The notes below the pieces were generated by a model. That model saw only the letters and a list, made by a program, of their open reading frames with translations. It was not told the DNA's origin and made no database searches. Below, one piece after another: positions 33,847-45,894 of a stretch of DNA of 64,000 bases. The stretch's first letter is position 1; every line of letters starts with the position of its first letter. The DNA comes from Iris pallida (Eukaryota; Streptophyta; Magnoliopsida; Asparagales; Iridaceae). The stretch is taken from positions 1-64,000 of the forward strand of contig JANAVB010042304.1 of assembly GCA_029216955.1 (NCBI GenBank), given 5' to 3'. The position numbers were made by a program, and so were the translations under genes.

Positions 33847-35350
33847 AGTAATCGAATATGATCAGCCTATATCGATCGAAATGTGCCAAATCGTATTGAT
33901 ATCGTATATCGGATCGATATCATCGACGGGAATCTCTGGCTCCCTCCCACCGGTGTCCAAGTACACGGCTGTTTGATGGATACAACGAAGTTTGGGAAAT
34001 TTGATAGTAAAGGACATTTTGTTCGAGATTTGTACTGTTCAATTGTCGTGATGTAACTACTCCAACCCAAACTAGTGCAGAAACTAGGGATAGATTTGTG
34101 GTTTTAAACCGAAAATCGATCCGATCCAAACAAAACCGTAGGCATATCTCTTCTTTTTGGCCGGTCTTGTAGGCTGGATCGGCTCTAGCATTTGAAAACC
34201 CTAGACAATTCCAAAAATGAGGTTCTATCCCTCTATATAATTTTTTTACTAAGAAACTTCAAGTTCCAAAATTTATAACAAGTTTATGGATGTTTTTAGA
34301 GTATACCATACAAAACTGGATGACAAATATGAATAAAAAATAATATTCATATGCAATAAATCGAAGATGAAAAATATCATGTCAGGGTCCTTTTCCGTTT
34401 CCGTTGCAAGAATGAAGATAATATAGATAAACTTTACAGAAGATGGAATAAGGAATCATAGACAAATTGTTTGGATGCAATAAATCATGAAATTATTTGT
34501 ACAAATGGATAAAAAATTATAAAAAAATTTAGTTGTCAATAGCACTCAAGTGCCAGACCAAAGCTCCCTAATCGCCACTAGTGTTGACTCTCTCTCACCA
34601 AATAAAAAAATCATAAAAAAAAAGAGTAGGTTCAATAAAAGGTCGACCTCACTCAAGCAAGGATCAAACTTCTTTTTGTTGTGACTCATGACTCATAAAA
34701 TCGCTTCAGATTTGGTCGCCGAAAAATACTAAGTGGAAAAAGAAGAAGAAGAAGCTATTAGAAATTAAGAGAGATGATATTAGCTTAGCAAATACTAAGT
34801 GGAATGGGAGAGAGCAATTTATTTTATTTTTTCCAGATTTTGTGGGTAGAGGAGATGAAGAGGCGACTCAGAATATGGTGACATTTTATTTTCTTATAGG
34901 TTCATTTGATTCTTCACCAGGCAGTCATGAACATCTAGGTCCATAATTTTTTTTGGCAAAAAAAAAAACTGCTGCTTCAAAAAAATGTAGATCCCCTTGG
35001 GAGAGGAGCCGACCCCCTTGGGAGAGGAGGCCCTAGACGGGTGCCTAGTCTCGCAACCCCGATCTTTTGTTGGTCACTGCTAGGTCCGAGAATTGTCCTA
35101 AGCAGAGAAAATTGTTCTAAGTCTAAAGTCTTGTCAGACTACTCCTGGATCGTTTCATGTTCCAATGTCCTCCGGTACACATCACAGTCGAGAGGCAAGT
35201 TTAGATCCCTGCCCCGAGTCCAAATGACAGTCACCGGCGGCAAGTAGAAATTATGGACAGGACCCGGATGATGCTTGTTCGAGAGAGTTGCCGGACTGTT
35301 GTGCCATCTCCTTCTACTGATGCATTGACAATGGTGACAATCTCATGATG
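33847..35350. other. Intergenic DNA without recognised genes
   Basis: Mixed unique-looking DNA. It includes atcgatatc/gatatcg phrases (33865-33930), a small ccccttgggagagga direct repeat (34993-35030) and A-rich runs. No open frame shows a known domain. Confidence 0.45.
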
Positions 35351-35355
35351 ATCCG

Positions 35356-35672
35356 CCTCCTCGTTTTGGTTCGCGGAATGGAATGGAATGGAAAGGAAAT
35401 TCAATTCCTTTGTCATTTCCTTTCCTTTGAAATTTTTTTTTCCATTGATTTTCTTTTCCGAAGTTTGGAAACACCAAGGAATTTGGAAAAGAAAGTGATT
35501 ATTTCAATGTGGAAAAATGATTCCTTGCTTGGATGGATGTAATTATTTTTTCTTCTAATTTTTCTTCCATTGAAAATCACTTTTCTTTTCTTCAATTTCT
35601 TTGGCACCCAAACGTAGAAAAGTAATCACTTTTTTTTTTCAATCCGGAGATTCCGCGAACCAAACGAGGCCT
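35356..35672. mobile_element. MITE of the GGCCTCGTTTGGTT type, copy 2
   Basis: The left end ctcgttttggttcgcggaat and right end attccgcgaaccaaacgagg are inverted repeats. The interior resembles the copy at 22901-23214 in the opposite orientation. It splits a repeat whose empty-site relative is at 25731-25860. The TSD is not resolved. Confidence 0.7.
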
Positions 35673-35810
35673 TAGCGTAACTCAGACTTTTTGAGGAGAA
35701 CTGGTGGTTGTTGACACAGATCTCGAGTATTGAAATAGTCCCACATCGGATGCTGCATGTGTGTTGGGTTCCCACAGTTACACTGGCTTTGGTGGAGATT
35801 TGCTATACTC

Positions 35811-36115
35811 TGAGCTCTATTTTCCCGTGTTTTGGTGAATATGTAATTTTTTTTTTTGGGTAAGTAAATGAAAAACCTGAAAAAGAAAAAAAGAAAAAAG
35901 AAAATTGGTTCGAAAGAAATGTCGACTAAAAATGGAGAAAGAAGTTTTAAAAAATTATAACACAAAATACATTATGCCAAATCTGAACTCTTGATCAGCT
36001 TTCTAATAATATTTTGTGCATGCACCTCAGTATAAAACAACAGTGGTTATAATTGAACAAGTTGGCTCTGCAAAAAATCATTATACAATTATACAAATCT
36101 AACCGTGGTTATAAT
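35811..36115. repeat. Unclassified AT-rich repeat, copy B (left part)
   Basis: Matches copy A in order (gtgaatatgtaatt, aaaacctgaaa, gaagttttaaaaaattataac, ggttataattgaacaag). It is split by the hAT MITE at 36116 and resumes at 61665. Confidence 0.6.
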
Positions 36116-36300
36116 TAGGGGCGAGCGTTCCGCTAATTCGGTTCCAATTGACCGAATAATAAAAAATCGAATTCGATCGAAGCTGAACAAGCAAAAACGA
36201 AATCGAATCGAAATGACCAATAACCGAAGTAAACCGAACCAATTAAATTGGTTCAGTTTTCGGTTTATTCGATTTTTTGGTTTATTTGTATTTTTTTTGT

Positions 36301-36348
36301 TAATATATAGTAACTCTTTCTCTCTCTTTCTCTCTCTCTCCTTCTCTC

Positions 36349-36380
<32 letters not shown>
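36301..36380. repeat. CT- and AT-microsatellite in the hAT arm
   Basis: ctctctttctctc repeats followed by (AT)n. The open frame across them is low complexity. Confidence 0.85.
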
Positions 36381-36429
36381 GCACGTGTTTTTGGTTCAGT
36401 TTTCGGTTTATTCGACTGGGATATGCACG

Positions 36430-37206
36430 TGTTTTTGTCGAAATTTCGGCGGATAGAGTGTTACCACAATTCGTGGAATATGAAGTCCCGTCGGGTGCGG
36501 TGTATAGACCCGTCGGGTGCGGTGTATAGACAACGAGTTGAGTATGAATGGGTTCCTCCAACGTGTCTAACGTGCCATTGCTTCGGACACTCATCCAAGG
36601 AATGTAGGATGGCCGCGGAAGATCAAAACTTGCCTTCTGTAGGGGTGGATACAATGAGACCCGATGGTGAGCAGCGTACCCAGGGAATGGACATTGAGGT
36701 CAAGCGTTCCCTGGCTAAGATGCCAACTTCAGAAATTATAGCTAACAATGATATGGATAACAGAGAAGACACTGGCGTAGACAATAGCAGGCGTTTGATT
36801 TTCCAATCGCAGAGTACGCCGAGCCAAAATCCTTTCAGAGGAGTAACCGCTAGGCAGCGAGAGATGGTGGTTTCTGCCCGTAGGACCGAGATGCCACGGA
36901 CTACGTGGAAGTGCGCACAAGGGAGGACCGGTGATCGAAAAACAGTATGATACTCCAAGTCGTAAGAGGCTCGCAACGTCTACACGGGAGATGTGGGGCT
37001 CTCTACTCATGATGGCATTGGTAATAATGAGGCGTTGTGTTTGGACAACCCCAGATGGAAGGAAGTTCACCCGGAATTAGCGGCCATGAGACAGGAGGAT
37101 GCTCTCGACTTGAGGGAAGGTACAGAGGTACAGATAGAGACTGTTGACACCCCAATCGACAGCCTCGAGAGACTTAACAGGGAACCCGAAGTGAATCCAC
37201 GACGTT
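36430..37206 (+). pseudogene. LINE ORF1 C-terminal part with zinc knuckle
   Basis: FVEISADRVLPQFVEYEVPS is followed by VEYEWVPPTCLTCHCFGHSS KEC, a CX2CX4HX4C knuckle in the setting typical of plant LINE ORF1 (DUF4283/zf-CCHC_4). A 22-bp tandem duplication (36487-36508, 36509-36530) shifts the frame inside the conserved block. The remaining acidic, low-complexity tail has several interruptions and a stop near 37206. In the family this protein binds the element RNA. Confidence 0.75.
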
Positions 37207-37422
37207 GATCTCGTGGAACGTCCGCGGGATCTGCTCGATTGGTAGATGGAGGGAATGCTGTGATGTGATAAGAAAGGAGCAATGCTCTATTGTTGCGCTT
37301 TTGGAGACAAAATAAAATCTCCACAGATGTTAGCTCGTAGAACCACGTCGCCGTGGCAGCATACTCACAACTTACACTTATGCAACATGGCTCGCATTTG
37401 GATACGGTGGGATGGGAGTTGC
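37207..37422 (+). pseudogene. LINE endonuclease, N-terminal part
   Basis: Starts LISWNVRGICSIGRWRECCD and VALLETK, the first two motifs of the AP-like endonuclease of L1-type LINEs (WNxRG, ETK). A TAA follows at once after ETK, then a frame change. The domain is cut at 37422 by the solo LTR and resumes at 41776. Confidence 0.8.
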
Positions 37423-39310
37423 TGTCACTCCCAGTTTTCAGAAACAGGAGTATTTTTATCATTTTGTCATTTTGCATTTTGAATATTTTTAAAATTTATT
37501 TTATTATTTATGATTATTTTGGGGTTGAAATTTATTTTATTATTGATATTGTTTTGGGGTTATTTGAGTCGGGTTCGAATTTCAACTCAATCCGACTTGA
37601 AACGGGAACCCGGGGGGTAGTTTGACTCTAGTGGGACCCACACACTAGTTAGACATGGCCCACATGATATTAATTTTAGTCCACATGATATTAATTTTAG
37701 TTCATAGTTAGACTAATTATTTATGGATAGGTTTAGTTTAATTAGAGACTTAAAACTAGACTAATTTGACCTCAACATTTAACCCATTCCTAATTTAAAT
37801 CAAATGGATTAGTGGAGGACATTTTGGACATTCAAAATGGGGACACCTCACCCTTTTGGACAGCCACCTATGGGGGGGATAAGGAGTGAGTCACCATCTC
37901 TTCCATTTCATTTATCCATCCATTTTCTCTCTCTTATTCTTTCCCAAATTTCTAGAGAACAACTCCATTGATTTCATCTCCAAATTCACCATTTCTTCCA
38001 CCAAATCTTCTTCTCTTCTCCTCTACTCCATAGTTAGAGGGTGCTAGCCAAGTTTGGGAGGATTCGGAGCTCGTTCATGTCCTTTTGGAATCTCTACGTG
38101 TCGGTGTCGAGTCGGAAGGCTTTTTCCTTTGAAACTCTCTCCCGGAAGGTATAATCTCTTCTCTAATCCATCCCTACATGCATATAGGAATATTTTGAAC
38201 CCATAGGAATGATCCCATGGTTGTATCTCCATTTGTGTCCATTTCGTGTCCATTTGGAGGTCATAGGAGTGTCCTTTGTGTTGCGGTTGTGTCCTAGTGG
38301 AAAAAACTCCTATTTTGGACACTTGTATGCATATATATATATATTGTAGGAATGATTAATTAGTGTTTTAAACTCAGATTTATATTTTTACAGAGTGGAT
38401 TGATCTTATTTAGGATGGTTAGAATATGTTTTATTTAGATAGCTATGTTGGTATCCAAGTATTTTGGCCTACATGTATTTTTTGTCCAAACAACCCAAAT
38501 TCGTTATAATTTTTATCCACGTTTTTAGTAGCTAGAGCAACTTAGAAATGTCATAACTTTTAGCTCATAACTCCAATTAACCTTTCATTTTTTTTAAAAG
38601 AAGTGTATCGAAGTTAGCTTTCCAAATATATTTTAATAAGCCAAATTCGTTCTATAACTTTCTATAGAATTATTTGAGTGTTAGCTGTACGAAAGATGAA
38701 CGCGTTTCAGTGTTTTTGTGATTCCGGGAGCTTTCGGACACGAAAATGCGATCCGTTTGAAGTTTCAGAAAGCTAACACGAAGAGCTATAACATACTTTA
38801 ATCCTAGAATTTTGTAAAGGCCCAATTGGTACAGTATTGATTTTAAGTAGAAGAGTGACTATGCGACGTAGGCATTTTGTGTAACCTATGAGCCTAGTAT
38901 AGATATCATGTGAATGTAGGTATCATAAATTGTCAAGAATATGTATGCTGTAGTACATATATATTAATAATTATTATTATGTAATATATGTTAGTATAGT
39001 GTGTGTGTTTGAATGAGATAAGGATGTGTGTGGTTAGTGGAGAGAAGTGAGATTGATAGAGGATATGTGCTAGTGTGTGTTTGATGTTGTATAGATGTAG
39101 TGTGTGTGTTGTGAAGGTGAGAGAGTTGGGAGGATCATGCCATCCTATTTGACTTGAGGCTAGTGTAGTTTGTTGAGTGATTTGTGTTTTGATTGAGTGG
39201 TAGTGTGTTTGTATATAAATGGGTGTAGGTGTGTTAGAAGAGAAGGGTGGTGGATTTGATATATGTTTGTGTGTGTGGTTAGATGGTTAGAGAGTAAAAG
39301 AATGAGCAGG

Positions 39311-39356
39311 AAAGCAGTAAGCAGTAAGCAGAAAAAAGCAGTAAGCAGAAGCAGTG
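39311..39356 (+). repeat. Short gcagtaa tandem repeat
   Basis: Repeats of agcagtaa/gcagaa within the solo LTR. Confidence 0.7.
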
Positions 39357-40029
39357 CATGATGGTTTTTTGGGATTTTTGTGGTCTCGAAACATCCCCTT
39401 TTGACCCACCTTAGTCCCAAATACTTACCCACACTTATCAACCACATTTAGTACTACGAAACCCCTAAGTTAGAGAGTGTTTTTAGTATTTTAGGCGGTT
39501 AGTAGGGTAGTGTTTATAGTGGTAGAAAATAATGTTTGTCAATGTTAGAAAGTATGCCATGTTATGTTATCTTGAGGGTAGTGGTAGATGTTTGAGTTAG
39601 TTTTTGAGAAGTTATTTTAGACGTAGCATTCTAAGTTAGATGGGGGTTAGATAGATGATGTTTGTAAGGGAGACTGAGTGTGGTTTAGAAGAATGAGTTA
39701 TGTTAGATGTGGTATCATGATATCTCAATATTACCTTAAGGTAATGTGTAGGAGAGTTACATATTAGAAAAAATAGTTTTGATGCCCAAGAACCTTAGAT
39801 TTCTTGGTTGGTAAACCTAGATAGGATAGTATCTAGCTACCCTAAGGAGCCTAGGCTAGTATCTTGAGTATTAGCGGGTTTCCTTTGTAATGGGCAAGGT
39901 ATCGGGATACCTTGGTAAGGGTAAATGTAGGTAATATGGTATAGTTAAGATATTGAGTTTAACTTCTAAGATATAGTTAGAATTAGGTTCTCTTGGTTGG
40001 TAATGGTTAGGATTAGTGTCCTCAGACTA

Positions 40030-40410
40030 GTTTTGACCTCGGTTGACCATTTTTACCAAAAGTCAACAAAAGTCAACCGAAAGTCAAACTTAGCCTATAA
40101 GTGACTAGAATTGACCGAAACCAAACCAGAGTTGACCAGTTGACTAAAAGTCAACAGTTAGTCATATTTGACTAGTTTGACCTAGGGTTGACCCACGGTT
40201 GACTAGAGTTGACCAGAGTTGACCAGGATTGACCAGTTGACCAAAAGTCAACTGTAAGTCAACCTTTGATCCCGTTTGACCTAGTTTGACTTGGATTGAC
40301 TCCCCGTGACCTGGTATGACCTAGTATAAACCAGTATGACCCAGTACGACCTAGTTTGACCTAGTACGACTCAATTTGACCTAGATTGACCTAGTTTTGA
40401 CTTAGACTTG
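40030..40410. repeat. W-box-rich degenerate minisatellite
   Basis: About 26 TTGAC cores on both strands in ~380 bp (my count), many as TTGACC or TTGACT. They are often spaced ~10-11 bp in agtttgacct or gagttgacca units. TTGAC(C/T) is the W-box bound by WRKY factors. The array is non-coding. Confidence 0.8.
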
Positions 40411-41775
40411 CATATCATGACTAGATTAGCTTTTCTTTCATTATTAAACCCTGTTTGGACTCATGGCATCTCATCTATAGGTCTGTGATTACTCTGAGCG
40501 TCTGTTCACTTTATCAGCTCAAGACCACATGCGAGTACATTCACTGATAGTTTTCATTGTCTTGATATCTGCTATATCCGATTCAGTTGTACTGTCTTAC
40601 TTGATTTCCAGACACGATATTTACGGACTAGTATATGTCGGATCCTGTCATGAGATGTTGTTTCCGGATTACTTGGTATATTGGTACATGACTCGATTTG
40701 TTACTTGTACTTATATAGACATGGACTTGGGAGTGGGCTGATCACCTGCTTTTGAATCCCGTGTCATGACGTGTTATGTCCGGATCCTTTATACTATTCG
40801 GGAATGGGGAGTTATTAGTGGTTGTGTGATCAAAATACCCACTTCTTCTTCACACTTGTACTCGACACTTGTCCATAGCTACTTGTTCACAACTTTCCAT
40901 GGTGACGGGCTTATCTTCACACTTGTTGCTTCACACTTGTTATTTGTTCGTAGCCGGTCAGATGGAAAGCCTGAACATGTTTTTCCAAGCCGATCACATA
41001 ACACACTAATAATTCAAGGCACCTTTATATTTATTTATCCTAGGAGGCTAAGTTCTGTTCGGGAGAAGAGTTACAACCCCGGTTCTCGTTTGGTTTAAGG
41101 GTTGTAATTCGGCTTCCGTATAGTTCCTAAGCAATCCTACATATATTGTCATCCTATTCAGTACTCACATCTTGATATATATTTCCTGTTGATTTTGTCT
41201 TGTATTTCATTACACTGTCTCTTATAAATTTGTCAATTCATATGGAACTGTTGTTGGTGTTTGTACTTGCTCATTTTCCTGACAGGATACCGTTGATATA
41301 TTACAGATGATTCTCAGGCAGATTGCCCGACCTATTATGGGTTCGAGTCTGATGGAGTAGACCCGGGCTGTGGTTTGTTAGTAGAGCCACTAGACTTTGC
41401 TCACCCTGAGTAGTGTAGCTTAGTTAGGTTTGCCTGGCCTACGAGCCGGCTAAGACTGTAGTAGTTTTATATATTATGTGATTCTCTGGGTTGTTTATGT
41501 ATAGCTCTGGACTTGTGTGGATCTTGGACTTATTTCCTGTTCTCATCATTCGTATTTTCCTTTATATACTATCTACCTTAGTTTTACATTTGTGATTGAG
41601 ACTGTATTGCTATGTCACCTCCATTCAGAGTGTATATACTGTACAGGTACATTTATCTGTTTAGTGGTAGTATTTATAAATGACCTAGACAGCATTCTAC
41701 CGCCGATGCTGCGGCGTAGGCTGGATGTAACCACGTACTCGTGCCCCTAATCATGGTACGGGTCGTGACAGTTGC

Positions 41776-42300
41776 TGGGATACTCAAGAGGTACACATGT
41801 CTAAACAACTTATCGTTCTTCTATTCACTAATAAAGGGGGCCTCTCTTTCCTGTTGGGTGCCGCCTATGGGCATAACGATAGGCGTCGTCGAGAGATTCT
41901 TTGGCAGGATATTATTCGTTGCAGCACGCTGGCCGATAGTGTTTACCACGCTCCGCTGATTATTATGGGTGACTATAATTCTCTCTTATATCAGAATGAA
42001 AAGGTTGGTGGCAGAAGAGTTCCTGAGCCGATACTTCAAGATTTCCAGCAGTGCCTTCTTCACTCTGGCTTGCAAACTCTGGATAGGACTGGGCACATGT
42101 GGACGTGGCATAACAAGGCTACCAGGCAACGGGTTGCTTGTCAATTGGAACGTGCGTTGGTTAATCACTCCTAGATTGACAAATTCCCTCTGATACAAGC
42201 AGAAGGTCTCCCCGCTGGGACTAGCGACTACAGCCCAATTTGCGTCCGCTTGTTGGATCGCTCTAATCCTCGCAAGCGGCCTTTTCGGTTTAATAACAAA
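41776..42300 (+). pseudogene. LINE endonuclease, C-terminal part
   Basis: Shows IIMGDYNSLLYQNEKVGG (the GDxN motif), MWTWHNKATRQRVACQLERA (WTW.N..., R..LER.), and SDYSPICVRL (the SDHxP motif with Tyr in place of His). FRFNNK ends it. A TAG sits after LVNHS at about 42172. The Tyr change and the stop indicate an inactive enzyme. In the family it nicks target DNA to prime reverse transcription. Confidence 0.85.
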
Positions 42301-42309
42301 TAGCCGAGT

Positions 42310-42721
42310 ATGGAAGGGTATGAGAGAGTGGTTCAACGTGGTTTGAATCATCTAGTGGCTGGTAATCCTCAATTCAGATTGATTAGCCGGTTGAAGGCTG
42401 TCAAAACTGAATTGAAGTCTTGGTTGAAGTCAAACCCGCCTCTGCATGTTGATACTGAAGAAAAGCGACTGCGAGATATTCAGGTTTTGCTCCAGGCAGA
42501 CATTATGAATCCTACTCTGGCGGAAGAAGAGAGGAGGCTGGGTAGCTTGGTGCGCCTACTTCGCCTTCAGGAGCAGATTGATCTTGCTCAGAGGGCCAAA
42601 TGCTCTTGGCTTCGGGAGGGCGATAAAAACTCTAAATTTTTCTACGATATTGTTCGATCCAGACAATACCGCAATCATATTGGTAAACTCATTGGATCTG
42701 ATGGAAAGTTGGCTAGCACTC
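42310..42721 (+). pseudogene. LINE linker before RT
   Basis: Open frame with a charged helical segment and LRLQEQIDLAQRAKCSWLRE GDKNSKFFYDIVRSR. This is the W(L/I)xxGDxNTKFFH-type motif that precedes RT in plant LINEs. It continues HIGKLIGSDGKLAS and is cut at 42721 by the Ty3 element. The next LINE residues appear at 56121. Confidence 0.85.
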
Positions 42722-44459
42722 TGTCACACCCCAGAACCAGAATACTGGAGAGCGGGAGAATGACTCAGCCAGCTACGTATTACGGGTAGATGAATACCGT
42801 ATAATACGATCAATGCTGTCTAAAAGACGGGGGTGCATACTACATGAAAGTCTTACTATGGTCACTTCACATCTATTGTCTCAATCATTCAAATAAGAAA
42901 CAGAAATAGAGAACATGTGAGATAAAGCAGTAAGGCGTCCCAAACGCTCTGTCAAAATGTTCTTGATATCTGGCTTTACTAAACATAGCCAGATTGATGT
43001 AGCCAAAAGTATACACAATTGTTATCAGCTGCAGCCTGACTTTAGTTACAATTATGTAAAAAGTAAGTACAAGACAATCCGACTAACATGTCGGTGCCAA
43101 ACGACAAGGTATAAAGTAGATAACAAGACGAACGGGGAAGTAAGAAACCCACTCGAGTCCTCCTGCGATCATCCCTCTAGTGTTGACCATCTTGGAGGTA
43201 GAAGTAAGCTGGATCCTCGGGGACTGGCTCTAAATCTGGCCATACAAAACCAGAGAGGTTAGACCTCTAATAGCAAGTACCACAAGGAAGCACGACATGA
43301 GAACTAAAACCAGTAATGAGAAATATAATAATAGATCTCTGCTTTCCACTAGGATTCACATCACATCACGACACTTCGAACCAACCTCCCAACCAAACAA
43401 GGACAGAAGTTGGCCCGTCATGTCCTGACGTTCTGATCATCCCAGTTAGGTAACAGAGTAGGTACAGTGCACAAACAAATCATCTTGAACGGCCAATCAA
43501 ATCCTACGGCTTGCTATTTTGAGTCCCAAGTTATCCTAAAATTATGCAAATAGGGATTCCTCAGTTCTTACTATGTGCAAGCAAGGCTAGTCTATCCAAT
43601 CAATCAATTGCGCCAATCATGTAATTAGACGAGTCCCAGCGGGACGCCCGCCGTTAATATAGCATGTACAATAATATAAGCAGATACTGTTTCTTGTCCG
43701 TGTGACAGATTTACAGTATCTGTGGGAACCAGCCGGCCCGTCGGACACTTAATAGTCCCAAGGGGGCTGCCATGTAAGAACTCGGGAATCCATTCTTTCC
43801 ATGCCATCATTATTTTATTTAGCTTAATAGTCTCTACGTTGAGTGAAGTTCCATGCCGTGGATCATGGTCATTCAAATGAGTACTTTCGTACGGGGTACG
43901 ATATGCGCAACCCTACAACGATACCCGTACGGCTAGGTTGTAGGTTTTACATAGCGTGATACAACAATCAAATCTGACCACGGAGTAATCATGCCTTGAC
44001 CATAAAGTACACATACTGTTTTTGTAAAATAAATAAATAATTTGAAGCCTACATGTGCCTGTATGCCAATATTCGGGATTGGCTAATCGAGTACAATAGT
44101 TTATTACATGAACGTGTCTCATTTATTTCATTCAATAAGACGACTAGCCAGTCTCTTAGTTCCAACTAGGAACGCATGATCAATTTTAGTCAAGATAACC
44201 ATTATCATCAAGGGTGACAAGGCATGAAAGTCAAATAGTATTCAGTGGAGTCGAGTCTACGACTCTCAGGGTTTAATTCCAGTCAATCGGGGTATCTATA
44301 GCTAAATTCACGACACATGGTACATCTCACGTAACAATCTATATTTAACAGAAATATTAACATGTCATGGTTATATCAAGTTTATGCAAAAAGGCGTAAG
44401 GATATAAAATGGACGTTAAACATCTAAATAGATATCAATATACAGGGCTATAGAAGATC

Positions 44460-44885
44460 CAGGGTAAGCAGGCTACTCTCATATCAGCCTACGCTCATGT
44501 CAGCGTACGCTCATGTCAAGCTACGCTCAAGCCAGCGTACGCTCGGGTCATGCTACGCTCAGGTCAAGCTAGCGTATGCAAGTCATACGCTCCCAAAAGG
44601 CAGCGTATGAACTCCATACGACTCCTGACCATCCAAGTCAGCGTATGCAAGTCATACGCTCCCAAAAGGCAGCGTATGAACTCCATACGACTCCTGACCA
44701 TCCAAGTCAGCGTATGCAAGTCATACGCTCCCAAAAGGCAGCGTATGAACTCCATACGACTCCTGACCATCCAAGTCAGCGTATGCAAGTCATACGCTCC
44801 CAAAAGGCAGCGTATGAACTCCATACGACTCCTGACCATCCAAGTCAATGTATGCAAGTCATACGTTTCCAAAAGGAAGCGTATG
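44460..44885 (-). repeat. 69-bp hairpin tandem array in the 3' LTR, ~4 units
   Basis: Units start at 44571, 44640, 44709 and 44778, with a decayed unit at 44847. Each holds agcgtatg, caagt, catacgct: perfect 8-bp inverted arms. A second pair, cgtatg and catacg, lies around aactc. Shorter gcgtacgctca repeats lie at 44490-44570. Apparent proteins of 100-117 residues across it are artefacts of the repeat. Confidence 0.95.
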
Positions 44886-45364
44886 GGGACTGTGCTGCAC
44901 TAAAGAGCGCGCGCAACTCAGTGGCATAAGCTAAAAAGCTTGCACACTGCTCACTGTCTTCTCCAAACAGCAAAACTCCATGGTTGCATCCCAAAGCTTC
45001 AAAAGTCCATAACTTGGTCAAAACAAGTCCAAATCCAACTTTCCAAAGGTCAAAATTGGGTAGAATAAACTTCTCTACAACATGGAACCATCAAAACTTA
45101 AAAACAAAGAAGTTTGATAGATCAAAACCACCAAACTCCGAAAATAACTCATTTCTAGATCTACAAAAATTAAGACTTCGAAATGAAAAATGCCAAGTTC
45201 TAAACTCTCTTAGGATCTTGCGAGGAAGATAAATGAACTAAAAACATGGGTTCTTATGGGGAGCAAGTTGTACTTGCCTACGGTTTGGTAGGTGGAGAGT
45301 AATGAAGAAGAAGAAGGAGTAATGGTGAGAATGAGTAATGAGGAGAGAGAATGGAGAGGGTGGC

Positions 45365-45372
45365 TTTAAATA
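45365..45372 (-). promoter_or_regulatory. TATA box of the Ty3-2 3' LTR
   Basis: tatttaaa on the minus strand about 320 nt into the LTR, followed by a CT-rich leader. The equivalent box in the 5' LTR is at 55794-55801. Confidence 0.65.
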
Positions 45373-45689
45373 GAAAAGGGGGTGGTAGGTGGGAGTTGGG
45401 CCGGGTCCAATGGGTCGGGTTGTAGGGGATCCAACCAAGGCCAACCCGAATCCAAAGCCTAGCTAAAGCAGAGAATAAAAGCAGGAAATAAATTACAGAA
45501 ATATAATTGCAGGAAATAAATTAATCATGAAAATTTAAAGAGCAGATTAATTAATTAACATGAAATTAAAGGAATTTAAATACAGGATAATACATGATAA
45601 ATATTAAATAAATACATGATAAATACTAAATAAATACACATAAGTTGTACATGTATAAAAAATATGCATTTTAGGAACGGGGAGTGACA

Positions 45690-45705
45690 TCTCTACCCTC
45701 CTTAG
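45690..45705 (-). other. Polypurine tract of Ty3-2
   Basis: On the minus strand aaggagggtagaga ends right at the 3' LTR (tgtcactcc). This fixes the orientation of the element. Confidence 0.8.
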
Positions 45706-45894
45706 AAAAATTCCGTCATCGAAATTTCAAATCCAAGCAGGATAGGAATATCAAAACTAAACTGATCTAGGTACAAGCAATTCAATCAAGTAATCATTTT
45801 ACAATGTCCATAGCAAGTAACATATCTATATTTAACAATCTACGGTATCAAGCAATTCTACCTATAAGGTGATAAGCATGAGGAATCAAGACAA

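Larger units (their letters stand above)
37423..41770 (+). mobile_element. Solo LTR, 4.35 kb, TSD gttgc
   Basis: From tgtcactcccag to gggtcgtgaca (TG...CA), with a perfect duplication gttgc at 37418-37422 and 41771-41775. No internal coding domain or repeated end is found, so I read it as a solo LTR of a long-LTR (probably Ty3) family; a non-autonomous element without visible LTR pairs is the alternative. A CT-rich stretch at 37890-38030 resembles a leader and suggests plus orientation. Its 3' part resembles 1-1480. It contains a dense TTGAC array at 40030-40410. Confidence 0.8.
42722..45689 (-). repeat. 3' LTR of Ty3-2
   Basis: 2968 bp. On the minus strand: tgtcactccccg, TATA tatttaaa at 45372-45365, CT-rich leader, a 69-bp tandem array, and end ggggtgtgaca. 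Same family as 2538-14110 and 58681-61567. Confidence 0.92.

Noticed and set aside
32979..33851. 290-residue open frame as a host gene
   Set aside because: It spans the Copia 3' LTR and its gttgcgc repeat; the equivalent region of the 5' LTR is non-coding.
36105..36950. 281-residue open frame as one protein
   Set aside because: It joins the hAT arm and a CT/AT microsatellite to LINE ORF1; only the part after about 36430 is LINE-derived.
44550..44929. Repetitive 100-117-residue proteins across the 69-bp array
   Set aside because: 69 is a multiple of 3, so all frames stay open; the same happens in every LTR copy and on both strands.
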